Origin: Edolisoma coerulescens
Taxonomy: Eukaryota; Chordata; Aves; Passeriformes; Campephagidae
Direction of reading: 5' to 3'
Assembly (NCBI GenBank): GCA_013397115.1
Contig: VWZW01004700.1
Coordinates: forward strand, 717,624-781,623
DNA length: 64,000 bases
Under the pieces are notes generated by a model, which saw nothing but the letters and a program-made list of their open reading frames with translations, had not been told where the DNA came from and searched no databases. Positions within the stretch are counted from its first letter, which is position 1, and each line of letters opens with the position of its first letter. Positions 51,294-63,778 of this stretch are shown piece by piece. Position numbers and translations under genes: made by a program.

Positions 51294-54200
51294 AATACTT
51301 ACTTCACACCAAAAAAGAAGTTATACTATTTTTAGTTATGAATCTAGTGAATTACGTGCTTCCATATAAGGTCTTATGTAAGTTTCCATTTATTATGGAG
51401 ATACGAACTTAATTATTAATTAAAAGGCATCGAATAGTTGGGTTGGTGGGCATCAGTTCAGTAACTCCTTTCCTTCCTTTGTTTCACACACTGAGAAAAT
51501 TTTTGAAGAAACACTTTATTAAACTGAAACTAAGGGTAGAATACATTTTGGTGATGTAATTACAAAAACTATTATGCAGATGTTCAAACAGTCCCTAAAA
51601 AAGATACCAATGATGTTCAAACATATCAAGCAATAGAAAGGCACAGTAGAGCTCTGGTATAAACCTCCTTCCACATCATAATACCATTCAGCAACTTTAT
51701 AAATACTGAATAAAAGATACTTATGTCCAAGATAGAAGACATTTAATGGCAATTTCCCTCTTTTAACACAAACCAACATCTTTCTTGTGGGCATCTTTAC
51801 TGAAATTCCAGCAGTTCCAATGGGAGGCAAGAGCTGTTTTAAAATAGGTCATCATGCTTAGTCTTATTCATGTTAGGACCAGCAGTCCCTTTGAAATACA
51901 AATTTTTGGTGGATTACTATAATAAAACGCTCCTAAGCCCTTATCAAAGAAAATCCTTGTGGCTATGAAGAGTGACAAAACATGTTACCAGTTCTAAACT
52001 GCTCTTTCTTATTTAACCTAAGAAGAAAATTAGGAGTATATCATTGAATTATTTCAATAATAACAAGAAAAAACATACATCAGTGCTTTTACTTATTATA
52101 ATGACCACATGATCATTACCTATGGAACTATGACTTAGTTTCCTAGTGAAACTCCAGATTCAGTGAATGGTTTTTGATCACTAAAGTTTTATTAGCCAAA
52201 ATTATAAATCTAAACAAAGGAACTATTTTAACCCATATTCCTTTCAGTAAATAAATTTCTTACTTGTAAGTAACTGGTCTTACTGAGTTAAGAAAGTTAT
52301 TTATATCTGAGACGTTATGTTAGGACACAGTGTTATCATGGACTAATTCTATAATTTTTATCACTCTTGTTTGTGCAGAACAAATATGACCATTCATGCT
52401 AAAAGTTAAAAATGCAACTAAATGTTTATTTTGTCTTTCTCCAAATAAAACTTGCTTCTACACATGAGAATATCTGTATTATAGAAAGCTTGGGAATACA
52501 CAAATCAGATCAAATTTTAGACAAAAATACTCTGCAAATTCTGCAGAAGACATGTTCATGTAAACTGTACAAAGCAGCTAAAAACATTTATCTTCCAACC
52601 ACGTCTAAATAAATTCAAAATACGTAAATGTACATTAGTGCTCAGCTATAGCCCATTAAATTTCATTCAGCTTTGGCCACCTGCATTTTCAGATATCAAG
52701 CAGACAGAAGAATTCAAGGCTTTCAAATAACAAGTGCTTTCTCTGTACTCTACCCTGAAAGCACCTTTTCTTGGCCCAGTGCCTTCACAGCACCCTCTAC
52801 AGCAATTTTACAGATGAACCATAAACAGGGCAGAAAAAAAATACATTTGGATTTTTTGATGCACGTTTTTAATAATTGGAAGATACAGGTTTTTTAAAGA
52901 AATAGGGATACTAGGTGAAAATACAGCTTTCTCTCAATCATTTTGGGATTTTGCTTAACTTTAAAAAGTGGTGGAATCTTTGGGAAAGTTCCACAAAATA
53001 ATTAAAATTACTGCTTCACTTGAAATATCTTCTGATGTAACATGTATTAGCATGGAAGTAGTACCAACACTTGAGAAATATTTACCATTCACTTAAACTT
53101 AGCTCCTCCTTAGCTTACTACTTATATGTAAATCAGACTATCATCAAAGTATCAACAGGCATAATCTTACTACCAATCCAAAAAGCCAATACATTAAAAA
53201 AAAACAGAATGAGCTGCTTCATTCTATCAATAAAATAAAATTAAGTTCTTAATTTTAAATAGTTCATAGTGTTTACTGTGATATTTCATCGCTGCATTAC
53301 TGTAATGTTACAAGTAGTTTGAAAAAAGTAAGATTTTCCCGAAGCATTTTAACTTTAGTAGAAAGCACGTGTTTGATAAAAGCATAATCCTCAGCCTTCT
53401 AAACCTGACAGTGATGCTATTTTTCTAGCTGTTAGATAACACATCGTTCAGCTGTCACTTACTGTGCAGCAGTCGGTTACACAGAATGAAATTAATCATA
53501 ATCTCAACGACTAGCCAAATTAATGAAAGCATGCTGAATCAAAACCCATGCACCCAAACTGTCTTAGGGCCTGATTCAGCAAAAATATATTTGATTTCAA
53601 TACCATACAGCATATTCCATAGATACCTGTTTATCCAGACTTTTAAAGCGAGAAAATGCTGAATTCAGAAGGCACAGCAAGACAACAGTATGTTTTTAAC
53701 AGACTACCATCAAAAGTGACATATCAACTTGTAAATACACAGTAGCTAAACAAGTATCATTATAACAATGCATAGCAAAAGAGAGATGGTATGTGAGTGA
53801 TGGAAAGAAGCTGTCAAACTGAGTTTACAGAGCTTTCTTTGGGTCTTAGATGTTACATTGTTTAAAGCCTACAAGTAGTAGACAATCCTGTTTGCAACTT
53901 TCCGTCTAGCAATCTGACTAGCTTCATCTATGAGATTCTACTTTAAAACACCTGTTAATCATTCTTATTGGTGAATGGCATATGAAGGTTTTCTTTGCAA
54001 TGTTCTTCTGAGGGTGGGCATGCTTAATCCCACATGCTGGAAAGATTCTGTATTCCAAGGTCTTCTTTTAGATCTCATTCTTCAAAGGCTTTCTGAATTC
54101 AGTATAAAAAATATACCAAATCCTAAGAATAACCATGGACTGGAAGGGAAGCATATTCAGGTTCCCAGCAGTGAGTCTCAAACAGTAACGTTATGGATAA

Positions 54201-55675
54201 ATGAGCACACCCTAATTAATAATTGATAGAAATATAAGCAAAATATGCAGATTGACAAACAGCTTCTAGGGAACCGTAAATGTCAGTGCCAGCAGGGAAA
54301 GTGTCCATGGCATTCTTATAAGACCGAACAGTGAAGAGTTACTCTCAAAGGCAGAACTCTGCAGGGCAGACTCAACTTACCTAGTTCCAGAAGTCTGTGA
54401 GATAGACCTATACATCTGACATATTCACTCCATCTTCTTTTTAAGTCCACAGCCAGAAATAGGCTCTGCAATTCATCTGGCCTATTTGAAATGTCTAATT
54501 TAAGATGAGATGGATCACATCCTAAGGGCACCTCTTTATTTCCATTTGCTTCAAATTGAATCTAAGTGATTTCAGACATGGATGTCTTCTTCTGTTGGTA
54601 TTCAGATCTGGTCAGAAGAATCCCGAAGAATTTCTGGGCTCAAATAGCATAATTCAAGCTCTAAATGATGCAGCACGGGAATGAAAAAGACACCAAAACT
54701 GAGGCAATGATTTTCATTAAGTAAACAGTTCTATGAGTGCTGAACTTAAAGAAGTCTGATTTTGTGAGGACTCACACCTCATGATGGATTTATTTTGATG
54801 CCAATGTTGTTTCTCCCCTAGAAGAACTCCTTGGTATGTAGAACGGTGTGACTTGACTCTTCCAGTCAGGAGTGTGGACAATCCCTTCCACTACCCATCT
54901 TCTTATTACTATTAAATCCCTAGTAATTACGTATTTTTTGGACCTCAAATTTTTGCCAAATTTTTTGTAAATCAACCAACACCTTGCACCTACTGAATAA
55001 ATATGGCAGCAGATGCAACTGTTTCCCTTACAATGATATGGCACTCGTGTGCTTCCAAGTTGGTGAAAGATCTCCTTTATCAGGAAGAGATTTGAACACA
55101 GCTCTCTCTTCCCAAATGAACAAGTTATGGGCAAAACTGGAAAAGTTTATTCTCCATCCTAACAATGAAGGCATACAATTGTGCAGTGAGGAATGCAAAT
55201 GTATGGACAGGCAAGAGAAAGTCTAAACATCTCTATGATTAGGATACTCTCTGTCTAGAGGCAAGTCCTCATTCTTGCTCCAAGGGCTGTTGTGCATTTT
55301 GTTTAAGCACTCAAATGCAAAATTCATAAGAGGCATCTGATACAGACAGGATACAACTCTTTAGTGGCACTAAAGACAAACACTGTGCATAGCTGAGGTA
55401 ATCAAATTCAAAATACAAAATGAGGAATGATTGATTAAACAAGAGTTGTTCAACAAGAAAAGCATGGTGAAAGGATAGTAGATCACTAGCTTACCATGAA
55501 TCCATAAGTGCTATATCACAACAAAAACCCGAAATACATATGACACTGTCTCTACAAGGAAAGGGTTCTGTGCAAGACACAGTTTCACCCTCATGCTCTC
55601 CCCATACACTTTTTTTGGAATATGTGTCCGGGTTTGGACACTGTATCTCAAAAAAATCAGTCAAAAAGTATATAT
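51294..55675. other. AT-rich non-coding DNA
   Basis: About 4.4 kb with no supported gene or recognised repeat. An exon-like minus-strand segment near 53467-53517 has a good donor but is short and unconfirmed. Confidence 0.5.
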
Positions 55676-55679
55676 AAAG

Positions 55680-56338
55680 ACCAGCAGCAAGAGTGGTCAG
55701 AAGTCTAGAAAATATGACCTGTTGAGTCTACAGAAAGGAGTGATGAGAATATACAGGAGGAGATATTATCACATTTGTGAAATACAGAAAAGGTTGCTCC
55801 AAACAGAAAAATAACAGACTGCATAGCATTTCCATTGGGGACAGAGCAAGTAGCAAATGGCAGTAAAGAGATTTAGGTTTAACAGAAAATTCTAGTGGTA
55901 AGCGTAAGGACTTTGAGTAACTGAGACAAATTCTCTAGGGAATTCAAGCAATCTCCATCCCTGGTTGAGTAAGTAGTGGAGTCATTGTTCTCATACCTTT
56001 CAGTAGTAACCTATCATTTGAAAAAATGTAAAATTTTCATACTGTATGCAAGAGCTAAGATCTGCTTGGCCCACTCTTCACCTTCTGCTACATAGGCAAC
56101 ATAGCTCTTGCAGAGATGAGTAGCTTGAATCCAGTGCATCGTCGGCTGTGTGCCCTTGCCTCGGCCACGAAGGCTAATTATTTCACCGGTTAGGTGGGGT
56201 CTCACAATTGCAAATCACTAGTTTAGACAAATAAGTGTCAGAAACTGCTGTCTTTAGAATTGGTCATGCCTTGAGGCAAAGGACGAATTGGAAGACCTGT
56301 TGAGGTCTCAACCAGCAATTTTCTATTATTCTATGTAT
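55680..56338 (+). mobile_element. ancient CR1 LINE 3' part, interrupted
   Basis: Diverged CR1 on the plus strand. GGTTGCTCCAAACAG, GGGACAGAGCAAGTAGCAA and AATTCTCTAGGGAATTCAAG follow the order of the CR1 3' end. The terminus AATTGGAAGACCTGTTGAGG to ATTATTCTATGTA (56286-56338) is well conserved. Between about 55990 and 56250 the sequence does not match CR1 and looks inserted. It is older than the copies at 33-35 kb. Confidence 0.6.
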
Positions 56339-58594
56339 TCTCTGGGTTTTAAACAGCTTTAAAAGCATTGCTTCTCACTCATCCTTTCTGTAATCAGAAA
56401 AATGTATAAATGCACTGAGAGTTAGAAAAATATTTCTTGCTAACACACCGGAGTACTCATTTCTGAAAAGTTATATGAAAGATGGTTGTAAAACATTTTC
56501 CAAAACAGGTTGACTGCTTCTAACTCACAATTTTATTCAAAGGTGAAAACATTTTATGTCCTTCATATGCTTAAGACAGTAAAGTCTGCCTTCAAAAATA
56601 CACAAAACCAAAATGCCACATTATATCAAAGACCTAGCAATGCTATGACCTGTTAAATATTCTGTGTACAAATGCAATATTATATTTGCTATAAGAAATG
56701 TTTCACCTCAAAAATATTAATGTCAAATAAAGAATAGGTCATCAGGAAGTATTTAAGCAACCTCATATGAGATTTAAGAAGGAAGAACCAATCCCACAGA
56801 GACAGTAAACAAAGAAAAGAATAGGTTTTATGTGTTATTTAAAGTTCAAAGATTTTCTTATGAATTTTCTAAATAGAAGCACTCAGATTTGTTTGAAACA
56901 CAAGTTCAACTCTTGCTAATTCCTGCTAGAACAGACAGGATATCTCACCATATTTTTAATAAAAGAGTTTGAAGTCTATATCAAAAGATATTCTTTATGG
57001 CCTCACATCAAAACTCAAAAACTACTAAAGATACAGATACATAAAGTCAATTATTATGACTATTACTTTTCCCCTATCAAAATGCAAGAATTTGATTTCT
57101 TTATCAAAATGCAACTGAGACCGCTCTGCAAGCATGTAATGTGATGACAGCTGATACCTAAATTCAGGACTATAAAAGAACTGCCTTCCACCTTCTATAA
57201 CAGAAAACAGCAGAAATTGCTTTGAACTCTTACTCTCCAAAATTTACATGTATTTACTTCTTAAATGCACTGCTGTTCCCCTATACAATCTCTTACTGTT
57301 ACATTAACTCTTAGTCTCAGTCCTTACTGACACCTTTGCAGATTCAAGACCATAGCTTGGAGAAACTACATGACAACACAGTCACCACATGATATTATGC
57401 AGAAGCAGCTTTTCAGCATGGCACTGATTTTGCAATGTTACTGTATCACCAGAAGTATAATAACTCCTGAGATGAAGTTAGTGGAGTTTACTGAGTTTAT
57501 AAATGCACTATCAGATTTGGTGTAAACTGTTTTTACTAATAAACATACCCTCAACAGAGAGTTACTTCAAGGATGTAACAGTTCCTCCTGTTACACCATG
57601 TAGTCTTGCAAAAGAGATCTAAACTCAGTAAGCACTGAAAACAATATTGGTCAATATGAACTTCAGTTTATAATACTAATAACTTTGTCTGAACAATGAC
57701 TGCTTTTGAATGCCATTTTTAGACAATTAGTATTTCAAGAGATTCTTCCTGCTTGTGAGTTTAAATAAGAAGAAAGACTTGCCCATTCTTAAAGAGATTA
57801 GGTTGCCTATGGTAAATTGTAGCTATTAACCTTGATATAGTAAGACATATGATTAAAACAGCCCATGTGATCCAAACTTAACTTAAAAAATCATCCCCAC
57901 CTCAAAGCTCATTGTCAGTGTATAACATCTCTTAAAATAAAACAGGTGTAGATGAGATCATAACTCATCATTTTGTGTGTTCTTGGGGTTTTATCTCCCC
58001 AAGTTTCTGTCAAAAAAGCATCATCGGTGAAGATGCTGGGGAAAAGGAAAGATCATACCAAAATAATCCTTCCTGGAAAAGGTTGGCCTAATGCTCTTAG
58101 AAACTGCACTAGCATTCTGACTGACTGTAAATATGACAACATAACTTGAAGAAAGCCACTAAAGCAAAAGGGTGAGAGGTGGCATTAAGCTGAAGAAAAT
58201 CCCATTCCACTGGACTAAAATTCCAAGTTCAAACTATTATTTTACTTTTTCCTCCCTATTATGGAACTTTGAATGTGTTGCAAGTATTTTAAAACTTCAC
58301 TGGAAGGGTAAAAACACATTTTACACCAGTTCTGCAGTAACCTATCACTTCTGTGTGTTTCGAGACTTACAATATATAATTAGCCATTGGTTCAATGGAA
58401 AAACCAATTATTTGACATTCTCAGTTTTGTTACCCAGCTCAGACATGCATGCAGACAAAACCCAGAATGGACCATTCAGTCCCCTAACCTCACCGCCAGA
58501 GACCACTGCATTTCAGTCACTGCTTTCTAGGACACCGTCCCAGCACCTTAAAATCAGGATCTCCACTCCTCTCTTTTAGATGTAAAATTAAATG

Positions 58595-58602
<8 letters not shown>
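56339..58602. other. AT-rich non-coding DNA
   Basis: No supported gene. A 135-codon plus-strand frame at 58172-58579 is the longest outside GC-rich DNA but shows no family resemblance and no promoter or splice context. Confidence 0.45.
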
Positions 58603-58625
<23 letters not shown>

Positions 58626-58900
58626 CAAATAAGTGCAGAAAGATATTTATTTGACAAGATTACAGAAAGCATATACAGTCTGGTGTTGAATGTCTATTTT
58701 GGGGGTTCTTTGTTAACTAAATCCTGGATCTGTTTTACTATTTCTCAGCCCCATACGATGTCAAGCCTTTCTACATCCAAGCTATCCTACTTGTACTTAT
58801 TGAATGTGAGAACATCAGCACTATTGCAGTCTTCTAAAACTTTACTCAACATAAACACTATCAAGCCAAATAATTAGTGTAACTGCCACTCTGTATAATC
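58603..58900 (-). other. possible retrocopy with poly(A) tail (minus strand)
   Basis: A run of 23 T (58603-58625) is followed on the plus strand by a sequence whose reverse complement has AAATAAA about 22 bases before the A-run. This is the spacing of a real polyadenylated 3' end. The body to the right (to about 58900) is not recognised. It could be a 3'-UTR retrocopy, a CR1-mobilised RNA, or a genuine 3' end. I could not find a target duplication. Confidence 0.35.
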
Positions 58901-61704
58901 TCCAAATATATTCTGCTTAGTCACTCAGAGGAAGTAGTACTTTAATCATTTGTAGACAGTGCCTAAAAGTGTGTTAGATTCTTTAGAGAACAATTCTAAA
59001 CCCTGAGTCTTCTTGAAGAGCAAATGGTACAAGCCGTAACAACCTGACAAGTATTATCTACAGCATAAAATGTCTAAGCATGTGATAAGAGTGAAGACCA
59101 CGGAATAATGACAATTTTGAGAGAGGCCCAAAAAGCAGTACGAATTATTAAAACAAAAGAAAGGAGATATGGTAAAGAATATTACAAGGGAGCAGAATGA
59201 GGTAGGAGGAACAGAAGAGACATGGCAGGGCAGGAAAGAGGGCAAGTATCTTCCTCAACTGTATGTATATTCGTGTAACTTCCACTATCGCTTATTTCAT
59301 ACTGCATAAAGTTATTATTTTTAGAGTCACTTTGACCACATTTTATTTTATAATGCATAGAAACAAGAGCAAAATGATGAGTGGTGTAGCAACTGTTAGA
59401 ATTAGAACTGTTCTAATCAGCACTCCAAATTGAGACAAAACACAAATAAGTTTTGTGCAAAGTTATGGAAGCATAACTTAACTAACATTGCCTGTAGTCC
59501 TAGTTTACTATTTGGTCAAAAGCAAATCTTTTTGCCTTACTCTATAAACTTTAGGAATTCCTATACATATCTCCATTTTCCAAAAGCAAAATCAATAATC
59601 ACCACATATGTCTCTTTCTTCTCTTCAGCTCTGAAATCCAAATCCGAAACACACAATGCTTTTAAGACAGTGTAAATCAGAGTTGATTATTTATAGAGTA
59701 GGATAATTATTTATAAAATAGTACAACAGTTTTGTGAGTCTGATATTTACACTTCTGTGACTCATGGCCATCAATCACAACTGCTTCCTCTTCCCCAGGC
59801 GACCATCCTGCCCCACATCTCACTCACTCACAGTGTCATACAGAGCCCACACAGCCCAGCTTCCTTAAGGTTTGCTTGTCAGAGATTTTGTTTCAGCCAG
59901 TGTAGCTACCCCATTTTTACCATGTCTGTGCAATCACTACCACAGTAACTGAGCACACACAAGTCTGCAGTCAGTTGTACCTTCCTAAAGCTCACTCTGG
60001 ACTTGACAGTGGTGGCTCACAGAGAGCCACCATCCTCTAGCTAGCCCACTGTGTTTCCACCTTTATTGTCCCCTTAGGTAGATCAGCTGGCAAATTCATA
60101 CACACTTTCAAAAGCAATCTTTTATAAGGACCTCACAGTAAACCTGTGATACTTTGCAAATATATGAAAAGTTGGATGATTTCATAACAAAATTTCTCTT
60201 GGGAAAATTTATCTTCTACTGGGCCAAACTGCCCATACCCATGAAAAGCTGAAATACATGTCTTTTCAGAGCTATGAGTCTGACTTTATGAGGAGAACAT
60301 TTTATCTTTAGAATTGCTCAGCAAAGGAGCTGGAAATTCATGATATTTCAAGCAGGAAAGTGTAGATGTACACCACACAGGCTGAAACAGAAGTCTTTAT
60401 AAATAATGGCAGCACTCTAACATCTCCTATACTTTTTTCTTGTATGCATCCTTTCAATACATTTCTTTAATACAGAAATTAAGTACAAATTAAAAGTAAA
60501 AAAGCACAAGACTGATCACATAAACCAGTCTCTATGGAGGAAATGTGCTGTCTAAAATCTGTTAAAAAGCTTACACACACAAAACCAGATTTTATAAGAG
60601 GAAGGATGTGCATAATGTAAAGGAAAAGTCATCATCAAAAATTCTATGCTCTATCCAAGTCAGTAAAACATCCACAAAGAAAAAAGTTGAAAATATGTAA
60701 ATATTCTTAAAACAGCAAAGACTTACATCCAGAGTACAGACATAAATTCACTCTGTCACGCACTATGCATATTAAATATTATGCAAAATACATATTCAAT
60801 AACCTTGTCAAAAAGACACCTTCTTAGTACATAACATTTAAAACGCACTCCAAGGGTCCCAAAAATTCCAGAGGAGAGACAGTCAAAGCAGCAGTTTTCC
60901 ACCTGTCCTTTTTAAAGCAGAAGCTCCACCACAGGAACAGAGTGCCCAACTGTAGCTCAGCATATTTCACAGACCAAACCAGGCCAAAGGAGAGAGCAAA
61001 TCTGGAAAGCTTCTGCTTTCCATGCCACCATGTTCTATCAGATCCTGGCAAGAATTCATGCTGACCTGATAACTATTAGTTGCTACCTAATACCATTTGT
61101 ACTTCCTTTCCCCAAAAAGAGTAAAACAAGCATAAGGAGAAGTTATGTACCTATTTTAAATCCACACATATTTACCCCAGGGAGTGAAAGGAAAAGAATA
61201 AATAGTCCACATTACAGATGTGAGTCACACTACTTAATGCTCTTTTGGAAAATGCTCAAATACCACAGTGATGGGCACAGCATAAGAATTTGAAAAACAC
61301 AAGATAGAAATAGAATGGAGAAAGGAAGTAGAGCCCAGGGACTAGCCATTCATACTGACACTCAATCACCATAAATTATAAAAAAAAAAAAAAATAGAGG
61401 GAATACATGTTTGCTGCTTTCTTCAACATTTGAATAGTTCTTGTGTTAATATCTCTAAATGTCAGCTCTTGTTTTCAGCATCTTTTTTTTATCCTGCTAC
61501 ATTTCTCCATGGAACAAAATGACACAATTTTATTGCTGAGGCAAAAATACCTTCCACTTCAAAAGAAGCTTGCCTTCGAGGAGAATTACACTTGAACAAA
61601 GACTGCAGGATTTAGCTCTATATTTATCTCTATGCAATAACAGTAGTTCATTCATATAAACATGGTGGGTTTCTTTTTTATTCTTTCTCTTCTTTTGACA
61701 GAAG
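58901..61704. other. AT-rich non-coding DNA with one GC-richer patch
   Basis: No supported gene. At 59760-60080 there is a GC-richer, CA/CT-rich patch holding a 9-bp hairpin (60010-60032). A15 run at 61380-61394. Confidence 0.45.
60010..60032. repeat. 9-bp hairpin
   Basis: TGGTGGCTC, loop ACAGA, GAGCCACCA. A perfect stem with GC content well above its surroundings; function unknown. Confidence 0.85.
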
Positions 61705-61710
61705 GAAAAC

Positions 61711-62068
61711 TGTGGATGCTGAAAGCCGAGTTGCAGAGAGATTTTCCAGCTTTCTGCCTCTGTCTGTGAGAAAGTCTTTACTTTCTCACAGACACTGGCT
61801 GAAAGGCAGTTGGGAGTTTCTGTAAACTATTTTCTTTATCTTGCAGGTGCAGGTTGTTGTCATACTGACCAGAGAAATGTTTTTGAAGTAGGTCCTGTGA
61901 GATCTAACCAATCATTTTAAAGAGCTGGATGGTCAGGGGCTAATGGCCTTGTGCCACTCTAGAGAACTAACATATAAAACCCGTTTATATAATTAAATAA
62001 AAGTTCCTTTTTCCTCTGAAACTGAAATCAGTGTCGTTTCTCACCGATCTCGGTCTCAGACAGCGACA
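61711..62068 (+). mobile_element. solo LTR, ERVK-like, with 6-bp target duplication
   Basis: A 358-bp element that begins TGTGGATGCT and ends CAGCGACA, flanked on both sides by GAAAAC (61705-61710 and 62069-62074). It contains a TATA box (TATAAAA, 61973-61979) and AATAAA (61996-62001). These are followed by a CpG-bearing U5 (GTGTCGTTTCTCACCGATCT, then CGGTCTCAGACAGCGACA), giving plus orientation. The 6-bp duplication points to class II (ERVK-like) integration. U3 carries a perfect 14-bp inverted repeat. Family name not recalled. No internal viral sequence remains. Confidence 0.88.
61761..61794. repeat. perfect 14-bp inverted repeat in the LTR U3
   Basis: TGTCTGTGAGAAAG, a six-base spacer TCTTTA, then CTTTCTCACAGACA. 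The stem is perfect along all 14 bases, the longest I found in the window. Confidence 0.95.
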
Positions 62069-63283
62069 GAAAACATCTCTCAAGAGAATTAAACTCAGTA
62101 ATATCTACATAAAGGTGCTGGTATGACTTTGGTGGAGGGTTGTGTTTGATAAATCTGTAGATAATTTTGGAATAAACATGTACCTGATGGTTCAAGGAGA
62201 CAGTTCACTTTAAGAAAAATGAAACTGGTGAGTTATTCATCTGATACCAGCTCACTTCTCACTATCCTCTAAAATATTGTGAGCCATCTATTCAAATTCC
62301 ATTGACAACAGCATTTTCATAACAGAGCTGCTTTAGGCCATCTTTTATGTATAAACTTTACACCATACCATCTCCCTTGCGACTTACACAGAACTCAAGA
62401 GGACACTTTTACTGAGACATAATGAGAAACTAAACCCCACATGAAGTTTATCTTTAGATTTGATGAAGACCTTTTTTTTTGTCCATTGTCTGCTTCCAAG
62501 ATTCTGAATATTACAAATGAAAACAATTTTGTTTCATTTCTTAAGTTAGTTTTACCTTGCCATTACTTGAGAACAGTTTATTCTTCATTTGCAAGCTCAA
62601 CCATTCAAGCTGATCCCAGTATTGTACTGAAATTGTATTTTATATTTGATCATAAATATTACTGTCCACAGCAAAAGTTGACAGGAGCCTTCTTTAAAAT
62701 TGTAATGCTATTATTATACATTTAAAATGCAACATTAATTCCTTGAATTCCTGCAGCTTCCAACCTGAACTTCCATTTCATTCTTTGTTAATGATTTTTA
62801 AGAGTGTAGAAATTTTAGACAAACATTTGCATTTATTTTGCTATAACACACAATTTAATAAAATAAAGGAGTCTAAATTGTTTCAAAATAAAAGTATCCC
62901 AATAGCAAACAAATTCTAGGGCAGGAGACTAAGATGTGGTGACAAAAGAAGGTATGGCACTTTATTTCCAGTGCTCACATTACACTGACATGCTTCAGAA
63001 TGTTCATCCAACAAAAAACCTTTTTAAACAGACTTTGAAATGTTTTTAGGAGGTCTCCTCAACACTTAGGAGCTGTCACACAAATGATATTTGAAGTTTT
63101 TGGTATGATGCTAATAATAATGTAATGAATCTTGGAAACAGACTTCCAAAGTCAACAACTATAGCCCAGAAGACAGCTTCCAGGTGCTGGGTGTGAAAGG
63201 CCAGCTGCAGTTAACATGTCCAAGACACAACACTAATTTTGGTACCAAAAAAACGCTTAGAGCTTCAGCTTCACCACACTCAC
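62069..63283. other. AT-rich non-coding DNA next to the CpG island
   Basis: No gene or repeat recognised. If the donor at 63283 is real, this is the start of the first intron of the minus-strand gene. Confidence 0.4.
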
Positions 63284-63563
63284 CAAAGTCATGTCCACGA
63301 CAGCAGTAGCTTTGCTTATTTTTAAGCCATTAGAAGTCAGCGCGGTTACTCCATCACGGAGTGAGAATAGTTTTCTCGACTTTACTCAGTGTCTGCCAGC
63401 CCGACTGGGGAGGGGCGTGACCCACGCCGTGCACGGCAGCGGGACCCCCGCGCCTGCAAGGAGACCGGCGTCCCCCCGGGGCTGGGGCACGGCGCACGGG
63501 GAGAGCTCGCGCTTCCCCGGGCCCCGCGCTCCTGTCCCGGACACTCCCGGTGCCAAGCGGGGC

Positions 63564-63626
63564 GGCCGCGGACAGCTCCCGGTGCTGAGCTGGGCGGGTG
63601 GCCGCGGACAGCTCCCGGTGCTGAGC
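63564..63626. repeat. 36-bp tandem duplication in the CpG island
   Basis: GGCCGCGGACAGCTCCCGGT plus GCTGAGC occurs at 63564-63590 and 63600-63626, a 36-base period. A third diverged copy (GGACACTCCCGGTGCCAAGC) precedes it at about 63539. Confidence 0.9.
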
Positions 63627-63663
63627 CGGAGCCGGAGCCTGAGCCGGAGCCGGAGCCGGAGCT
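63622..63663. repeat. (GGAGCC)n hexanucleotide repeat
   Basis: About seven units of GAGCCG / GAGCCT immediately after the 36-bp duplication. Confidence 0.85.
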
Positions 63664-63778
63664 GCCCCCATGCCCGCGCCGGGCAGACGGAGGGCGTCCC
63701 GCTTCCCCCGGCGCCGGGGCTCACGCTTGGAAAGAGCAGCGGGGCGGGGGCGGGCGGCAGACACGTTGTCGGGGGAAG

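Noticed and set aside
58172..58579. 135-codon plus-strand frame
   Set aside because: No family resemblance, no start context, no splice context, and residue content typical of random AT-rich DNA.
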